The notes below the pieces were generated by a model, which saw only the letters and a program-made list of their open reading frames with translations, made no database searches and was not told where the DNA came from. Both the position numbers and the translations under genes were made by a program. Shown piece after piece: positions 33,796-42,635 of a stretch of DNA of 64,000 nt (within the stretch, counting starts at the first letter, position 1; each line of letters opens with the position of its first letter). Source of the DNA: Plasmodiophora brassicae (Eukaryota > Endomyxa: Phytomyxea > Phytomyxea > Plasmodiophorida); assembly GCA_036867785.1 (NCBI GenBank), contig CP145409.1, positions 1,674,001-1,738,000 on the forward strand, written 5' to 3'.

Positions 33796-36700
33796 ATGCT
33801 GGAAGGTTGTTCCAATGTGATGCTGTTCAGTATTGACCGAACTGCCTGGTGGCGCAGTTGCCGCGCCAGTGGAATGTGCGCCCGTCAGGCGCTAGCGGCG
33901 TTATGGCGAAGACATTCCGGCAGCTCCCGGCCTGCACTCGACGTGCCCGGCCAGTCGGCAGTGCCATTTTGCGTTTTGGATCGATGGGCGCGGGAGCTGC
34001 AGGTTGCGATCGGGGGCGGCCGTCGCGTCGCCCTCGCGCTGGACCGATGCGCGGAAGCGGTCGCTGTCGTCCTCGCGTGTCTTCAGTGCACGTCGGTGTC
34101 GTTCGTCCCGTTGCCCTTGGATCCGGGGTCGCGAACTGTTGCCCGCATGCTGGAGGAGTCCCGTGCTGATATGCTGTTCATCTCGGCTTCAGACCGCGTT
34201 GAAGATTGGTGCACGCGATTTCCCCATGTGACGATTATTGCGATCTCGTGCAAGGAGTCTTCAATGCGAACGGAACTTCTTCAAAGTACCTCAGCGTCAT
34301 CAGCTGCTGTCATTGACGATGTTGAATGTTGCTGTTTGTTCACATCGGGGTCGACTAGCTCCATGCCATCGAGTTGCATTATTACGTGGGCGGGTGTCCA
34401 CAATCGCTTCAGGTGGATGTGGGAGGCGTACCCTTTCACGGCGGACGACCGGCTGGCATGGACGACTCCGTTCGTCTTTGTGGATGCGTTGTGGCAAATC
34501 CTTGGTCGACTTCTACATCGGATCGTCCTCGTCGTTGTCGACCCTGCTGCGTGCTGCGACGTTGCTCTTCTTGATTCTACCCTCCGTCAGTGCCGAGTAT
34601 CGAGGTTCGTTTCGATTCCGTCGGTTCTACGCTCGCTGCTGAGGCTGTGCTGGAATCGGGGACCTCGACCCAGTCACCTCCATCTGCTAATCTCCAGTGG
34701 CGAACCACTTGACCTCTGCCTTGCTGCCTCCCTGCGTCGCGCATCCCCAGGGACAATACTTCTTAACCTGTACGGTAGCACCGAAGCCACTGGTGACTCG
34801 CTATTCTTCGAATGGTCCCGCTTCATGAGTGTTCCTACTGGATGTGGTGGGGACCCTCATTGCGATTGGGATACCACGAAATCACCGCTGTGCCCAATCG
34901 GATATGTTATTCCCGGAAACTTGCTGCTATGCTCAGTCGCAGACCATATCGACGAGGGTTTCGAACTGGTGCTTAGCGGAGTACAGGTGTCGGGAGAAGG
35001 ATTAGGCGGGCCGTTCCCGACCGTCGTTCCCGATTCTGTCTCGCTTCGTACACTCGGCTCTTCTGGTGACGTCGTCTCTCCTGGTACTTGTATTCGCACA
35101 GGGGATATCATCATCGTCGACGACGCCGGCCTCGCATATTACTTGGGACGGGCGTCACGTTGCCGCACTGCTAAACACCATGGACGCTGGGTTCACTTCG
35201 ACGATATCGAAGCATGCTTGCATTCCCATCCCAATGTCAGCCGGGCGGTTGCTCTCACGCCTTCATCCGAACAATCTTTCCTTGCCGCTTTCATCTGTAC
35301 TTTATCAAACGCCAATGTTTCAGAAGCTGAGCTACGTTCGTGGTGCGCGGGTCGTCTTCAACCGTTCATGGTGCCTACCGTTTGGGCCATGGCGCAGGAT
35401 ATGCCGCTGACGATAAGCGGGAAGCCAGACATGCCCGCGATTCGCGACATGCTCTGCGCCAAAGTGACGCTGGCCGGAAGCGCCCATGATGTCTCTGCTG
35501 CTGTTGTCCCTGGTAGTCCAGTTGCTGATGCCGTCGTAAAATCTATTGCGGAAGCTTTGCATGTTGATCCAAGTCAAATCGGATACGATGACGATGTCGT
35601 CATGAAGTTCGGATTGGATTCACTCGCTGCATCGCATGCCGCTGCTCTCATTCAACAAGCCTTAGGAATGAGGACCTGCATTCGTGTCAGTGATTTTGGA
35701 GATAATCGTACAGTCCGTGCTCTTGAGCGTCTCCTGAAGTCGTCTATCTCGATGTCGAGGAAGCGCGATTATGCACAGATTAGCGAGCAGTTGCCATACG
35801 TCACCTATGACCCTCGCTATAAATCCGGCCGTACTGCTGAGTTGAATGTGGCGTTGGCGATTCCAAAAGACTTTCCATCACCTGTCCAGTCGATTGTTCC
35901 CAGATGGAAAATTGATACCGGTCGTTGTGTCGATGCGACACCCTTGGTTGTTACAACAACCGGACCCACGACATCATCTCTTGTCATTGTCGGGTCGCAC
36001 TCGGGCGTTGTTCTGTGCGCCTCAACTGTTACTGGCGAGACGCTCTGGCGTGTTTATAGGCCGACTCGGTTTGAGTCGCCATGCTCGTTGTACCTGAACA
36101 AGTACGTCGTTATATCCGGAAGAAATGGCATTGTATACTGCTTATCGTTGGCGAACGGATCGCCTGTTTGGCAGTGCGACATTGGGACGGAAATTAAGGC
36201 AGGCGCTCTCCAAGTCGGTACGTGTCTTCTGGTGGCCTGCTACGATGGGCATATGTACTGTCTGGATCCCTGCAAGCGCCGAGTTGTCTGGAAGGTTTCT
36301 GGTGGCGGCCCACTTCGATCATCACCGTCTGTGTGCCATGATGCTCGTCTGATCGTTTTAGCGTCGCTTCGTGGCCACGTCCTTGCATTCAAGTACAACG
36401 GGAATGAGTGCCCGCTACTCGAATGGGAAACCGCTATGGGGGACCCTATCTTCGGATCGCCTTGTCTAGTATCGTCGGTGGGGAACGATCTGCACCAAAA
36501 CGTCGCCATCGTTGCCGATGTTGCCGGCAGCGTTCGTGCCATGTCTCTCTTAGATGGGTCGTCTATCTGGTCAGTCCGTGTCGGTTGCTCCATATTTGCA
36601 GACCCCCTGGTGATGAACCGGAAGGACGGACAGGATGTTGTCATTACATGCCGCGAAGGAATTCTGCTTGCCCTGCAAGTTGATAGTGGCAAGCAGCGTT

Positions 36701-36942
36701 GGAGATGGTTGTCCCAGACCGGGTCGTTACTGCATCAATCTGTTGTCATTGGACCACAGTCTCTTTGTACGAGTTCGACGATGGGCGAGCTTTTCCTTAT
36801 TGAAACAAGGAATGGGGGCTTGGCCTCCGTGCGATCGACATGGCACCTTCCTGCAGAAGTCTACTCGGCTCCGGTTGTCGCAGGCGATGTCATCTTCATC
36901 GGCTGCCGAGACGATTGCCTGCATGCCCTGCAATTGTCGTAA
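33796..36942 (+). CDS. AASDH: AASDH-like (ACSF4/U26) adenylation - carrier - PQQ-propeller protein
   Basis: One exon of 1048 aa, unusual among intron-rich neighbours. Residues about 30-540 form an AMP-binding domain: the phosphate loop is CLFTSGSTSSMPS near residue 180 (weaker than the usual TSGTTGxPK), then LNLYGSTEATGDSLF near 320 and a RTGDIIIVDDAGLAYYLGR block. Residues about 570-645 are a carrier domain with FGLDSLAASHA, whose serine takes 4'-phosphopantetheine. From about residue 710 to the end, PQQ-like beta-propeller repeats appear (VGSHSGVVLCASTVTGETLW, CYDGHMYCLDPCKRRVVWK, GCRDDCLHALQLS). This order is diagnostic of AASDH, an NRPS-like enzyme whose physiological substrate is debated. 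The ATG at 33796 is the first in frame; an extra upstream GTG was ignored. Confidence 0.88.
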   Translation: MLEGCSNVMLFSIDRTAWWRSCRASGMCARQALAALWRRHSGSSRPALDVPGQSAVPFCVLDRWARELQVAIGGGRRVALALDRCAEAVAVVLACLQCTSVSFVPLPLDPGSRTVARMLEESRADMLFISASDRVEDWCTRFPHVTIIAISCKESSMRTELLQSTSASSAAVIDDVECCCLFTSGSTSSMPSSCIITWAGVHNRFRWMWEAYPFTADDRLAWTTPFVFVDALWQILGRLLHRIVLVVVDPAACCDVALLDSTLRQCRVSRFVSIPSVLRSLLRLCWNRGPRPSHLHLLISSGEPLDLCLAASLRRASPGTILLNLYGSTEATGDSLFFEWSRFMSVPTGCGGDPHCDWDTTKSPLCPIGYVIPGNLLLCSVADHIDEGFELVLSGVQVSGEGLGGPFPTVVPDSVSLRTLGSSGDVVSPGTCIRTGDIIIVDDAGLAYYLGRASRCRTAKHHGRWVHFDDIEACLHSHPNVSRAVALTPSSEQSFLAAFICTLSNANVSEAELRSWCAGRLQPFMVPTVWAMAQDMPLTISGKPDMPAIRDMLCAKVTLAGSAHDVSAAVVPGSPVADAVVKSIAEALHVDPSQIGYDDDVVMKFGLDSLAASHAAALIQQALGMRTCIRVSDFGDNRTVRALERLLKSSISMSRKRDYAQISEQLPYVTYDPRYKSGRTAELNVALAIPKDFPSPVQSIVPRWKIDTGRCVDATPLVVTTTGPTTSSLVIVGSHSGVVLCASTVTGETLWRVYRPTRFESPCSLYLNKYVVISGRNGIVYCLSLANGSPVWQCDIGTEIKAGALQVGTCLLVACYDGHMYCLDPCKRRVVWKVSGGGPLRSSPSVCHDARLIVLASLRGHVLAFKYNGNECPLLEWETAMGDPIFGSPCLVSSVGNDLHQNVAIVADVAGSVRAMSLLDGSSIWSVRVGCSIFADPLVMNRKDGQDVVITCREGILLALQVDSGKQRWRWLSQTGSLLHQSVVIGPQSLCTSSTMGELFLIETRNGGLASVRSTWHLPAEVYSAPVVAGDVIFIGCRDDCLHALQLS

Positions 36943-37366
36943 TTCGCGCGGACATCAACAACTGCGAACGCAACGTGACCTGGAATTGGGCGTTTCCCCG
37001 TCACACGACCTTCAAGATTTCCGTCATATTCCATTATCGCTTCCCTTTCGTCGCGTCGTCGCAATGTCGAATCTGGCTTGTGAATACAGCTCGTTGGGTT
37101 TCATTGCCTACTCAGTATGTTCGAAGGTCTGACACGGTCGCGAGCAGCGGAACAAGGTGCACCGACAGTCATTGAATCCGCCCTAAATCGGTCGTGGCTG
37201 CAGGACGCACAGCATCCGTCTTGTTCGCGCCTCCGCTGCCGACCTGCACCCTGTGGCTCCTCGATACCACCGTTGCGGTCCAGGGCGAACGTGTTTCCGC
37301 CGTCTGGTGGGTTGGATCGACGTCATCAGCCACATTGGCGTTGGTTGCGTCGCAGGAGGTCCGCGG
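36943..37366. other. intergenic region between AASDH-like and BPNT1-like genes
   Basis: 424 bp. Several short open frames occur with no family match. It serves as 3' region and promoter for tandem plus-strand genes. No repeat or RNA gene is recognised. Confidence 0.5.
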
Positions 37367-38507
37367 ATGATCGACGTCGGCGCCTTGTCGAGATGGTGCG
37401 TCTACCTGGCGGAAGCGGGCGGCGACGTCGTCCGGGCCGTCGTCGACAGCGGCAAGCTCAACACGGTCGATAAGGGCGCCGGCACCGGCGAGTTCGACCC
37501 GTCGACCGAGGCCGACAAGCGCACGCAGGCGCTCATCGTCGGCGGGCTGCGACGCCAGTTCCCATCCCTCGTCGTTATCGGAGAGGTGCGATCCTGCGCC
37601 CGTTCGCCCGCCTTGCCCGCTTGCTGATCGTCGAGCGCGCCCTAGGAGGACCAAGTGGACAGCGCGCACGTTGACCTCCCGCCCACACTTCCCGAACGCT
37701 ACGAGACGCTGGAATATGTTGGGACGCGCGTCCATCGTGTTCCGTATCGTGGCCGCTCCTGAACCGCGTGTCGTTTAGTTCGCGGCCGACAGGTGGCCGG
37801 CGAACCTGGGCGTTCGCGCGGACAGCCAGGTCTGCGTCTGGGTGGACCCGGTCGACGGGACGACCGAGTTGACCAAGGACAACCTGGAGTCGGTGTCCGT
37901 CTTGATTGGCGTTGCCGTCGACGGCAGCGCGTCGTTCGGCGTCATCCACGAGCCGTTCAACGGTCGCACGCTGTACGCGGCCGTCGGCCACCCGGATCAC
38001 TCGCAGCGACCGGCACAACCCAGGAAACGTTCGTCCGACCCGCATGGCGTTGCTGACGGTGACGATCGCTGAGCGCCGACGTCAAACAGGTGCGAGCGAG
38101 AACGTCGTCGTGACGTCGTCGTCCCACTTCGACGCGTCCCTGGCAGCGTATTTCGCGAACCTGAACCCACAGCCGGCGCGGATCGTCCAGGCCGGAGGCT
38201 GTGGTCACAAAGCCGTCCTGGTCATCGACGGTCTGTCGCATGTGCTCTGCGTTCGGGAGGGCGCGTCCCCTGACGCCTACTGGCAATGGCAGGCCTTGCG
38301 GACGCGTACCTGTACCCGCGACCCGGCACGAAGAAGTGGGATTCCTGTGCGCCGGACGCGATCCTTCGTGCGGTCGGCGGGCGCCTGACCGACGTGTACG
38401 GCGACGACCTGCGGTACGGGGCCGATGCCGCCCATGCCAACCGGGACGGCATCATCTGCACGTTGCACGCCGACCACGACCTGTACGTGCTGGCGCGTCC
38501 GCAGTGA
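37367..38507 (+). CDS. BPNT1: 3'(2'),5'-bisphosphate nucleotidase (inositol monophosphatase fold)
   Basis: Four or five exons. The protein follows BPNT1: DKGAGTGEFDPSTEADKRTQ, then FPSLVVIGEED across the first intron (the metal-binding EED), then VWVDPVDGTTELTKDNLESV (the DPxDGT motif), VLIGVAVDGSASFGVIHEP, ENVVVTSSSHF, VQAGGCGHKAVLVIDG and PGTKKWDSCAPDAILRAVGG (the WDxxAP motif with the last metal ligand). The enzyme removes the 3' phosphate of PAP from sulfation reactions, and is lithium sensitive in the family. All catalytic residues are present. The splice around 37970-38090 is ambiguous, so that loop is uncertain. It converges on SPAG6 with 66 bp between stops. Confidence 0.88.
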
Positions 38508-38573
38508 ACCCCAGCACGATGTTAGGTGTATCCCGTGTTTGTAGTGTGGTGGTGGGGTGTGGGGGCCCGCCCG

Positions 38574-40118
38574 TCACGCCTTCTGCGTCTCGAAGACGTC
38601 GAGCTTCTTCAGGAGCGTCTCGGAGTAGTTCGGCGAGTAGTACTGGACGATCTCGACCGGGTAGCAGCTGTTGATCGTGTTGATGTACGACTGCAGCTTG
38701 CTGTTGTCGTCGGCCTTCAGCTCCTGGACCTTCTGCAGGCCGCCGCTCTGCACGAACGACTTGCGCGACGGCGGGTCGTTCGGCAGCACCTTGGCGAACT
38801 GCTGCACGATGTACTTGATGATCTTGGGCGGCGACTCGTGCAGCAGGGGCTCCAGGGCGGGCGTGTGCGTGCACTTCTGCACGACCGTCTTGATGGCGCG
38901 CTGCGCCTTGGCCTTGAGGTCGGCGGACCCCTCGTCCGTCTTGCTGCTCGCGTCGACGTACGTCTGGATGACGCGGCGGAACACGTCGGCCTTGGCCAGC
39001 GCCTTGGCGTGCTCGGGCGTGTGCCGCCCGATCTGCCCCAGCGACCAGCAGGCGGCCGCCTTGACGTGCGCCTCGGGCTCGTTGACCAGCGCGTCCTTCA
39101 GCGGCAGGATGCCCTGGTGGACGATGATGGCCAGCGCCAGCGTCTCCGAGAAGGCGCCGATGTACCCGAGGGCCATGATGCCCGGCAACCTCGTGTTGCC
39201 CTTCGTCTCGGTGATGTAGTCGATGATGGCGGCGTGGCCGCCGGCATTGACGATCAGCTTGGCCAGCTCGGGCGTGTGCTTGGCGATCTCGCGGATCAGC
39301 GTCGCCGCGTTCTTCCGGACGACCAGGTCGAGGTCCTTGAGGCAGACGAGCACCTTGGGGAACACCTCGGCCTCGACGATGACCTCGGCGAGGTCCACGC
39401 TGTGCTTCGCGACCTGCGACAGCGCCAGGCAGACCTGCCGCTTCAGCTTGCCGTCCTGGTGCTGGATCATGGGCGCCAGGAATTGCACGGCGCCGCTGTC
39501 GACGACGGCCTGGGCCAGCTCCGACGAGTGCTTGCTGATCTCGGCCAGCGCCGACGCGGCGATGCGCTTCAGGCCCAGCTCGGGCTCCTGCAGGCACAGG
39601 ACGAGCTGTGGAACGGCGCCGGCGTCGACGACGACCTGGGCCAGGTCCGCGTTGTGCCGGGCGATGAAGTTCAGCGCCCAGGCGGCGCCCTCCTTGACGC
39701 TGGGCTCGAACTCGGACAGGCAGCCGACCAGGGCGACCAGGGCGCCGGCGTCGACGACCGCCTGCGCCAGCTCGGGCGAGTGCTTCGCCACCGATTTCAG
39801 CACGAACGACGCCGCCTTCTTGTAGTACCGGTTCTGCTCGGCCAGCGAGTAGACGAGCTGCGGCAGGATCTCGTTCATGACGACGGCCTCGGCGAGCGCC
39901 TCGCTGTAGTTGGCCAGGCGGCCCAGGGCGATCGCCGCCGACTGCTGGATGGACGGCACCGAGTCGAGCAGCAGCGGGCGCAGCAGGGCCATGACGCCCG
40001 CGTTCTGCAGCGCCTCGATGTTGGCGGGGCGCACGGCGTGCTCGGCGACCGTCTGGACGAACGTCGTCCGGGCCGCCTGGTACTCCTCGAACACCTGCAG
40101 GACCGAACGCGACGTCAT
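38574..40118 (-). CDS. SPAG6: sperm-associated antigen 6 / PF16 axoneme central-apparatus armadillo protein
   Basis: A single exon of 514 aa aligns end to end with SPAG6/PF16, with eight armadillo repeats. It opens SVLQVFEEYQAARTTFVQTV and NIEALQNAGVMALLRPLLLD. The repeats read NRYYKKAASFVLKSVAKHSP, VKEGAAWALNFIARHNADLA, LKRIAASALAEISKHSSELA, KHSVDLAEVIVEAEVFP, NAATLIREIAKHTPELAKLI and GNTRLPGIMALGYIGAFSE. It closes with NSCYPVEIVQYYSPNYSETL. PF16 stabilises the C1 central microtubule and is needed for flagellar beating. The ATG at 40116-40118 matches the family start; an upstream ATG would add 73 unrelated residues. Very high GC at third positions leaves long open frames on the opposite strand, which are not real. 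Confidence 0.95.
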   Translation of the reverse strand: MTSRSVLQVFEEYQAARTTFVQTVAEHAVRPANIEALQNAGVMALLRPLLLDSVPSIQQSAAIALGRLANYSEALAEAVVMNEILPQLVYSLAEQNRYYKKAASFVLKSVAKHSPELAQAVVDAGALVALVGCLSEFEPSVKEGAAWALNFIARHNADLAQVVVDAGAVPQLVLCLQEPELGLKRIAASALAEISKHSSELAQAVVDSGAVQFLAPMIQHQDGKLKRQVCLALSQVAKHSVDLAEVIVEAEVFPKVLVCLKDLDLVVRKNAATLIREIAKHTPELAKLIVNAGGHAAIIDYITETKGNTRLPGIMALGYIGAFSETLALAIIVHQGILPLKDALVNEPEAHVKAAACWSLGQIGRHTPEHAKALAKADVFRRVIQTYVDASSKTDEGSADLKAKAQRAIKTVVQKCTHTPALEPLLHESPPKIIKYIVQQFAKVLPNDPPSRKSFVQSGGLQKVQELKADDNSKLQSYINTINSCYPVEIVQYYSPNYSETLLKKLDVFETQKA

Positions 40119-40536
40119 CGCTAGCGACGGAACCGGTGGTCGATGGTGACGATCGACCCAGGCGTACCCCCAATGGGATCGTCGATCGCCCAACCTCCCC
40201 TGTTTAACCAGAGATAAGACGGGCGCGCTTCGGGAAGCGCAGAGGCAGGACAACACCACATACACACACACACACGTGTCCGATCGGCATCGGTTGGCCT
40301 CGTCGTACGACCGCGCCCGCCGCTCAGCGAGACGCACGAACGACAGCGGTCGTTCATCGCTGTCAGCTCAGCGCCCGTGTTGCCTGACCACACAGAGATA
40401 CACAACAGGCGCGAATGATCCGTCTGGCGTACCCTCGGGCGGCGTCATAATCGTATAGTACCGCGCGCCGGTTGCCGTCCAAATGTAGGGTGCAGGGCAG
40501 CGTTCTGGAACATTGCCCATTCTTCTGGGTACTGAC
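40119..40536. promoter_or_regulatory. divergent promoter region, SPAG6 / zipper-protein gene
   Basis: 418 bp between divergently transcribed genes. It contains a short CA repeat at about 40262-40275 running into ACACGTGT, a palindrome with an E-box-like CACGTG core at about 40271-40278. No TATA box is evident. Regulatory use of these elements is inference. Confidence 0.45.
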
Positions 40537-41258
40537 ATGCGACGGATCGCCCTGCTCAGGTCGGGGACGACGACGACGACGACGCCGGATGCTGCTGCCC
40601 CATCGAGCGAGGCGCGCAAGGCGCTGCAGTGCACGACCAGTTCCAGTGGTGCTGCTACAGTGCCAGCCAGCAGCACCACAATGGTCGCTGACCGTCCCAT
40701 AGCAGGCGGTGGTGGCCTGACGCCCGCCTCGGGCGCTAAGCCGGCGCCGGACACGACCGCCTCATCGTCGTCGTCGTCGTCGTCGCTGGCCACAGGCGAC
40801 GCGGCCGCCGCCGCCGGCAACGGCTCGAAACGACCGTCCATGCACGCCGGGCGCTTCCACATCTCCGACATTCGTCAGCGTGCATGGACGATATGGACCG
40901 CACGCCCCCACACTGACGATCGTGCCGCACAGCGCCCGCCGCCGCCCAAGCCGCCAGGATGGCGCCCGTCTCGTCGTCGGGGCGCTTCGAGATCTCCGAC
41001 ATCGGCCCGGTGGTGGGGGTGGCGCCCGCGACGCCGGCCACCGAGGGCAGGAGGGCATCGCAGAGCAACGACCCGCTGATGATGCTGGTAGGCACGAGCC
41101 GGCGCGCCGTCCCCTAGCGCCCGTCTGAGCACAGGGTGGCGTCCCAACAGGCGGCGCTGCACCATCGCATCAAGCAGCTGATCGAGGAGAACAGGACGCT
41201 GAAGGAGGAGAACGCGCGCCTCCGCAAGGAGAACGCGGACCTTAGTCAGCCCAGATGA
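40537..41258 (+). CDS. leucine-zipper protein with TSC22-like C-terminus and two GRF-x-ISDI motifs
   Basis: Three exons, joined at CAG-C|GTGCATGG...CACAG (53-nt intron) and CTG|GTAGGC...CAACAG (about 63 nt). The N-terminal 100 residues are Thr/Ala/Ser-rich with a poly-Ser run. Two copies of a short motif follow: HAGRFHISDI at the end of exon 1 and SSGRFEISDIGPV in exon 2. The C-terminus is a short coiled coil, ALHHRIKQLIEENRTLKEEN and then ARLRKENADL, resembling the TSC22 box (LKEQIKELIEKNSQLEQENN in animals). RFx[VI] motifs in animal TSC22D proteins dock onto SPAK/OSR1 kinases, so the same pairing here is a reasonable but untested inference. The start ATG at 40537 is the first in frame. Confidence 0.6.
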
Positions 41259-41376
41259 TATTCGGCGGGCGGGGGGGCGCCGGCCCCCCTCGTTCGCGAC
41301 TCGCGCTAGGTATAATGCACATCGGGTGGGGCTGTGGGCGGGCGGCCGGCTCCGTCCCTCTGACCCAACACACGCG

Positions 41377-41766
41377 TCATGCCCGCCGCATGTACGACGT
41401 CGCGCAGACGGTCACGCCGATCGCGGTCGTGATGACCGCGACCGCCCCCAGGATCATGTACGCTTCCTGGGCGGGTGTCAGACGGTGACGCGCGCTCGGC
41501 GGCGCCTGGTAACGTGACGAATTGCTGGCTGGCGACACGTGTGCCGGCGTCGTATCCGGCGACGACGTACGCGCCGTTCTCGTTGCTGGGCTCTTCGCCG
41601 CGGGTGCAGGCGGAGGCACTGCCGTTGTTAGCAAGACGGGTGGTACCCGATTGACACGAACGCGAGCGGCGTTGCCGTTTGCTGGCGGCGGCGCTGGGGT
41701 TCGGACGGTGCCCGACGCTGCCATCGCGGCAGGCAGGCATAGCATAGCGATCAGCGACAGCGCCAT
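41377..41766 (-). CDS. small type I membrane protein, Pro/Thr-rich
   Basis: One exon, about 129 aa. The signal peptide MALSLIAMLCLPAAMAASG is followed by a Pro/Ala/Thr-rich ectodomain of about 75 residues. Near the C-terminus lies a single transmembrane helix (AYMILGAVAVITTAIGVTVC) with the basic tail SYMRRA. The topology predicts an O-glycosylated surface stalk. No family is recognised. It shares its layout, though not sequence, with the gene at 57199-58035. It is divergent from TAF13 and converges on the zipper-protein gene. Confidence 0.55.
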   Translation of the reverse strand: MALSLIAMLCLPAAMAASGTVRTPAPPPANGNAARVRVNRVPPVLLTTAVPPPAPAAKSPATRTARTSSPDTTPAHVSPASNSSRYQAPPSARHRLTPAQEAYMILGAVAVITTAIGVTVCATSYMRRA

Positions 41767-42133
41767 CACACAACGGCCGACTATGCGCCTATGGTGGGGC
41801 CCCCCGGCAGCGACGACACAATTTGTGGCGCGGCCGTCATGGGCGGCATTGCGCTGGTTCGTTCATCGACTCGCCGTGCACCGTGCTGCTCCGGAACATC
41901 ATAACAACGGATTCGTGCCCGGCCCGAAACCCAGCCCGTTGGGTACCCAGCCAGGGTGGACGTCGACAAAAGCGTGAGCTCGACACAGCGACGCTGTCGT
42001 CCAGGTGTCGGACGTCCATGTGTTGGGCGTGTTCGCTGCGGGCATACGGAAGTGTGCAGATGGGCGGGGCACCGGTTGTTGTTGTTGTTGCGCGTCGCAA
42101 GTCCGTGGCGTAGTGCGATGCGACCAGAGCAGT
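41767..42133. promoter_or_regulatory. divergent promoter region, small membrane protein / TAF13
   Basis: 367 bp between divergent start codons. A GTTGTTGTTGTTG run lies at about 42074-42088. No other motif is recognised. Confidence 0.4.
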
Positions 42134-42568
42134 ATGGGTGATGCGGATCATCAGCAGGACGTCAATGCCGCCGTGTCACTGAAGCGCCCGCGCCCGGTGG
42201 AGGCGTCGGACCCCGATGACGGGGCGCCCGCCAGGTCGTCGTCGTCGGGCGACGGGAACCCGTTCCGGAACCTGTTCCAGAAGGAGCTGCGCCAGATGAT
42301 GTACGGGAGCGGCGACGTCAGCAACCCGCTGCCCGAATCGCTCGACCTGATCGAGGACCTGACCGTCGAGTTCATCATGCAGATGACGCGGCGCGCGGCA
42401 CAGGTCGCCGGCAGCCGCGACCGCGTCCGCACCGAGGACCTCCTGTTCGCCATTCGCGACAACCCGCGCATGTACGCGCGTGCCTGCGAGCTGCTGCGCA
42501 TGAACCGGATCGTCAACGAGGCCACCAAGAAGGACGCGAAGTTCAAATCCGGCCAGTTCAAGTTCTAG
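42134..42568 (+). CDS. TAF13: TFIID subunit 13 (histone-fold)
   Basis: One exon, 144 aa. After a charged, disordered N-terminus the protein carries the TAF13 histone fold: LFQKELRQMMYGSGDVSNPL, then DLIEDLTVEFIMQMTRRAA, then RVRTEDLLFAIRDNPRMYAR and ACELLRMNRIVNEATKK. TAF13 pairs with TAF11 in the lobe of TFIID that holds TBP. Length and motif spacing match the family. The ATG at 42134 gives the usual short acidic leader. Confidence 0.92.
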   Translation: MGDADHQQDVNAAVSLKRPRPVEASDPDDGAPARSSSSGDGNPFRNLFQKELRQMMYGSGDVSNPLPESLDLIEDLTVEFIMQMTRRAAQVAGSRDRVRTEDLLFAIRDNPRMYARACELLRMNRIVNEATKKDAKFKSGQFKF

Positions 42569-42635
42569 GGGCACACGCGTTCGCCGCCGGGCATACACCG
42601 CGACGGAGGTGATCATAGGCCACGGCTGGTTGCGC

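Noticed and set aside
38526-40124. 532-codon open frame on the plus strand across SPAG6, and a 573-codon minus-strand frame offset from it
   Set aside because: Both are products of the extreme third-position GC of SPAG6, are rich in Arg/Gly/Val/Leu without domains, and lie over a gene with clear full-length homology.
40119-40337. N-terminal extension of SPAG6 by 73 residues from an upstream ATG
   Set aside because: The extension has no similarity to SPAG6, while the inner ATG at 40116-40118 matches the family start (SVLQVFEEYQAARTTF).
40368-40871. Minus-strand frame with a poly-Asp run opposite the zipper-protein gene
   Set aside because: The Asp run is the complement of the poly-Ser codons of the zipper gene, whose three-exon model is supported by a coiled coil and repeated motif.
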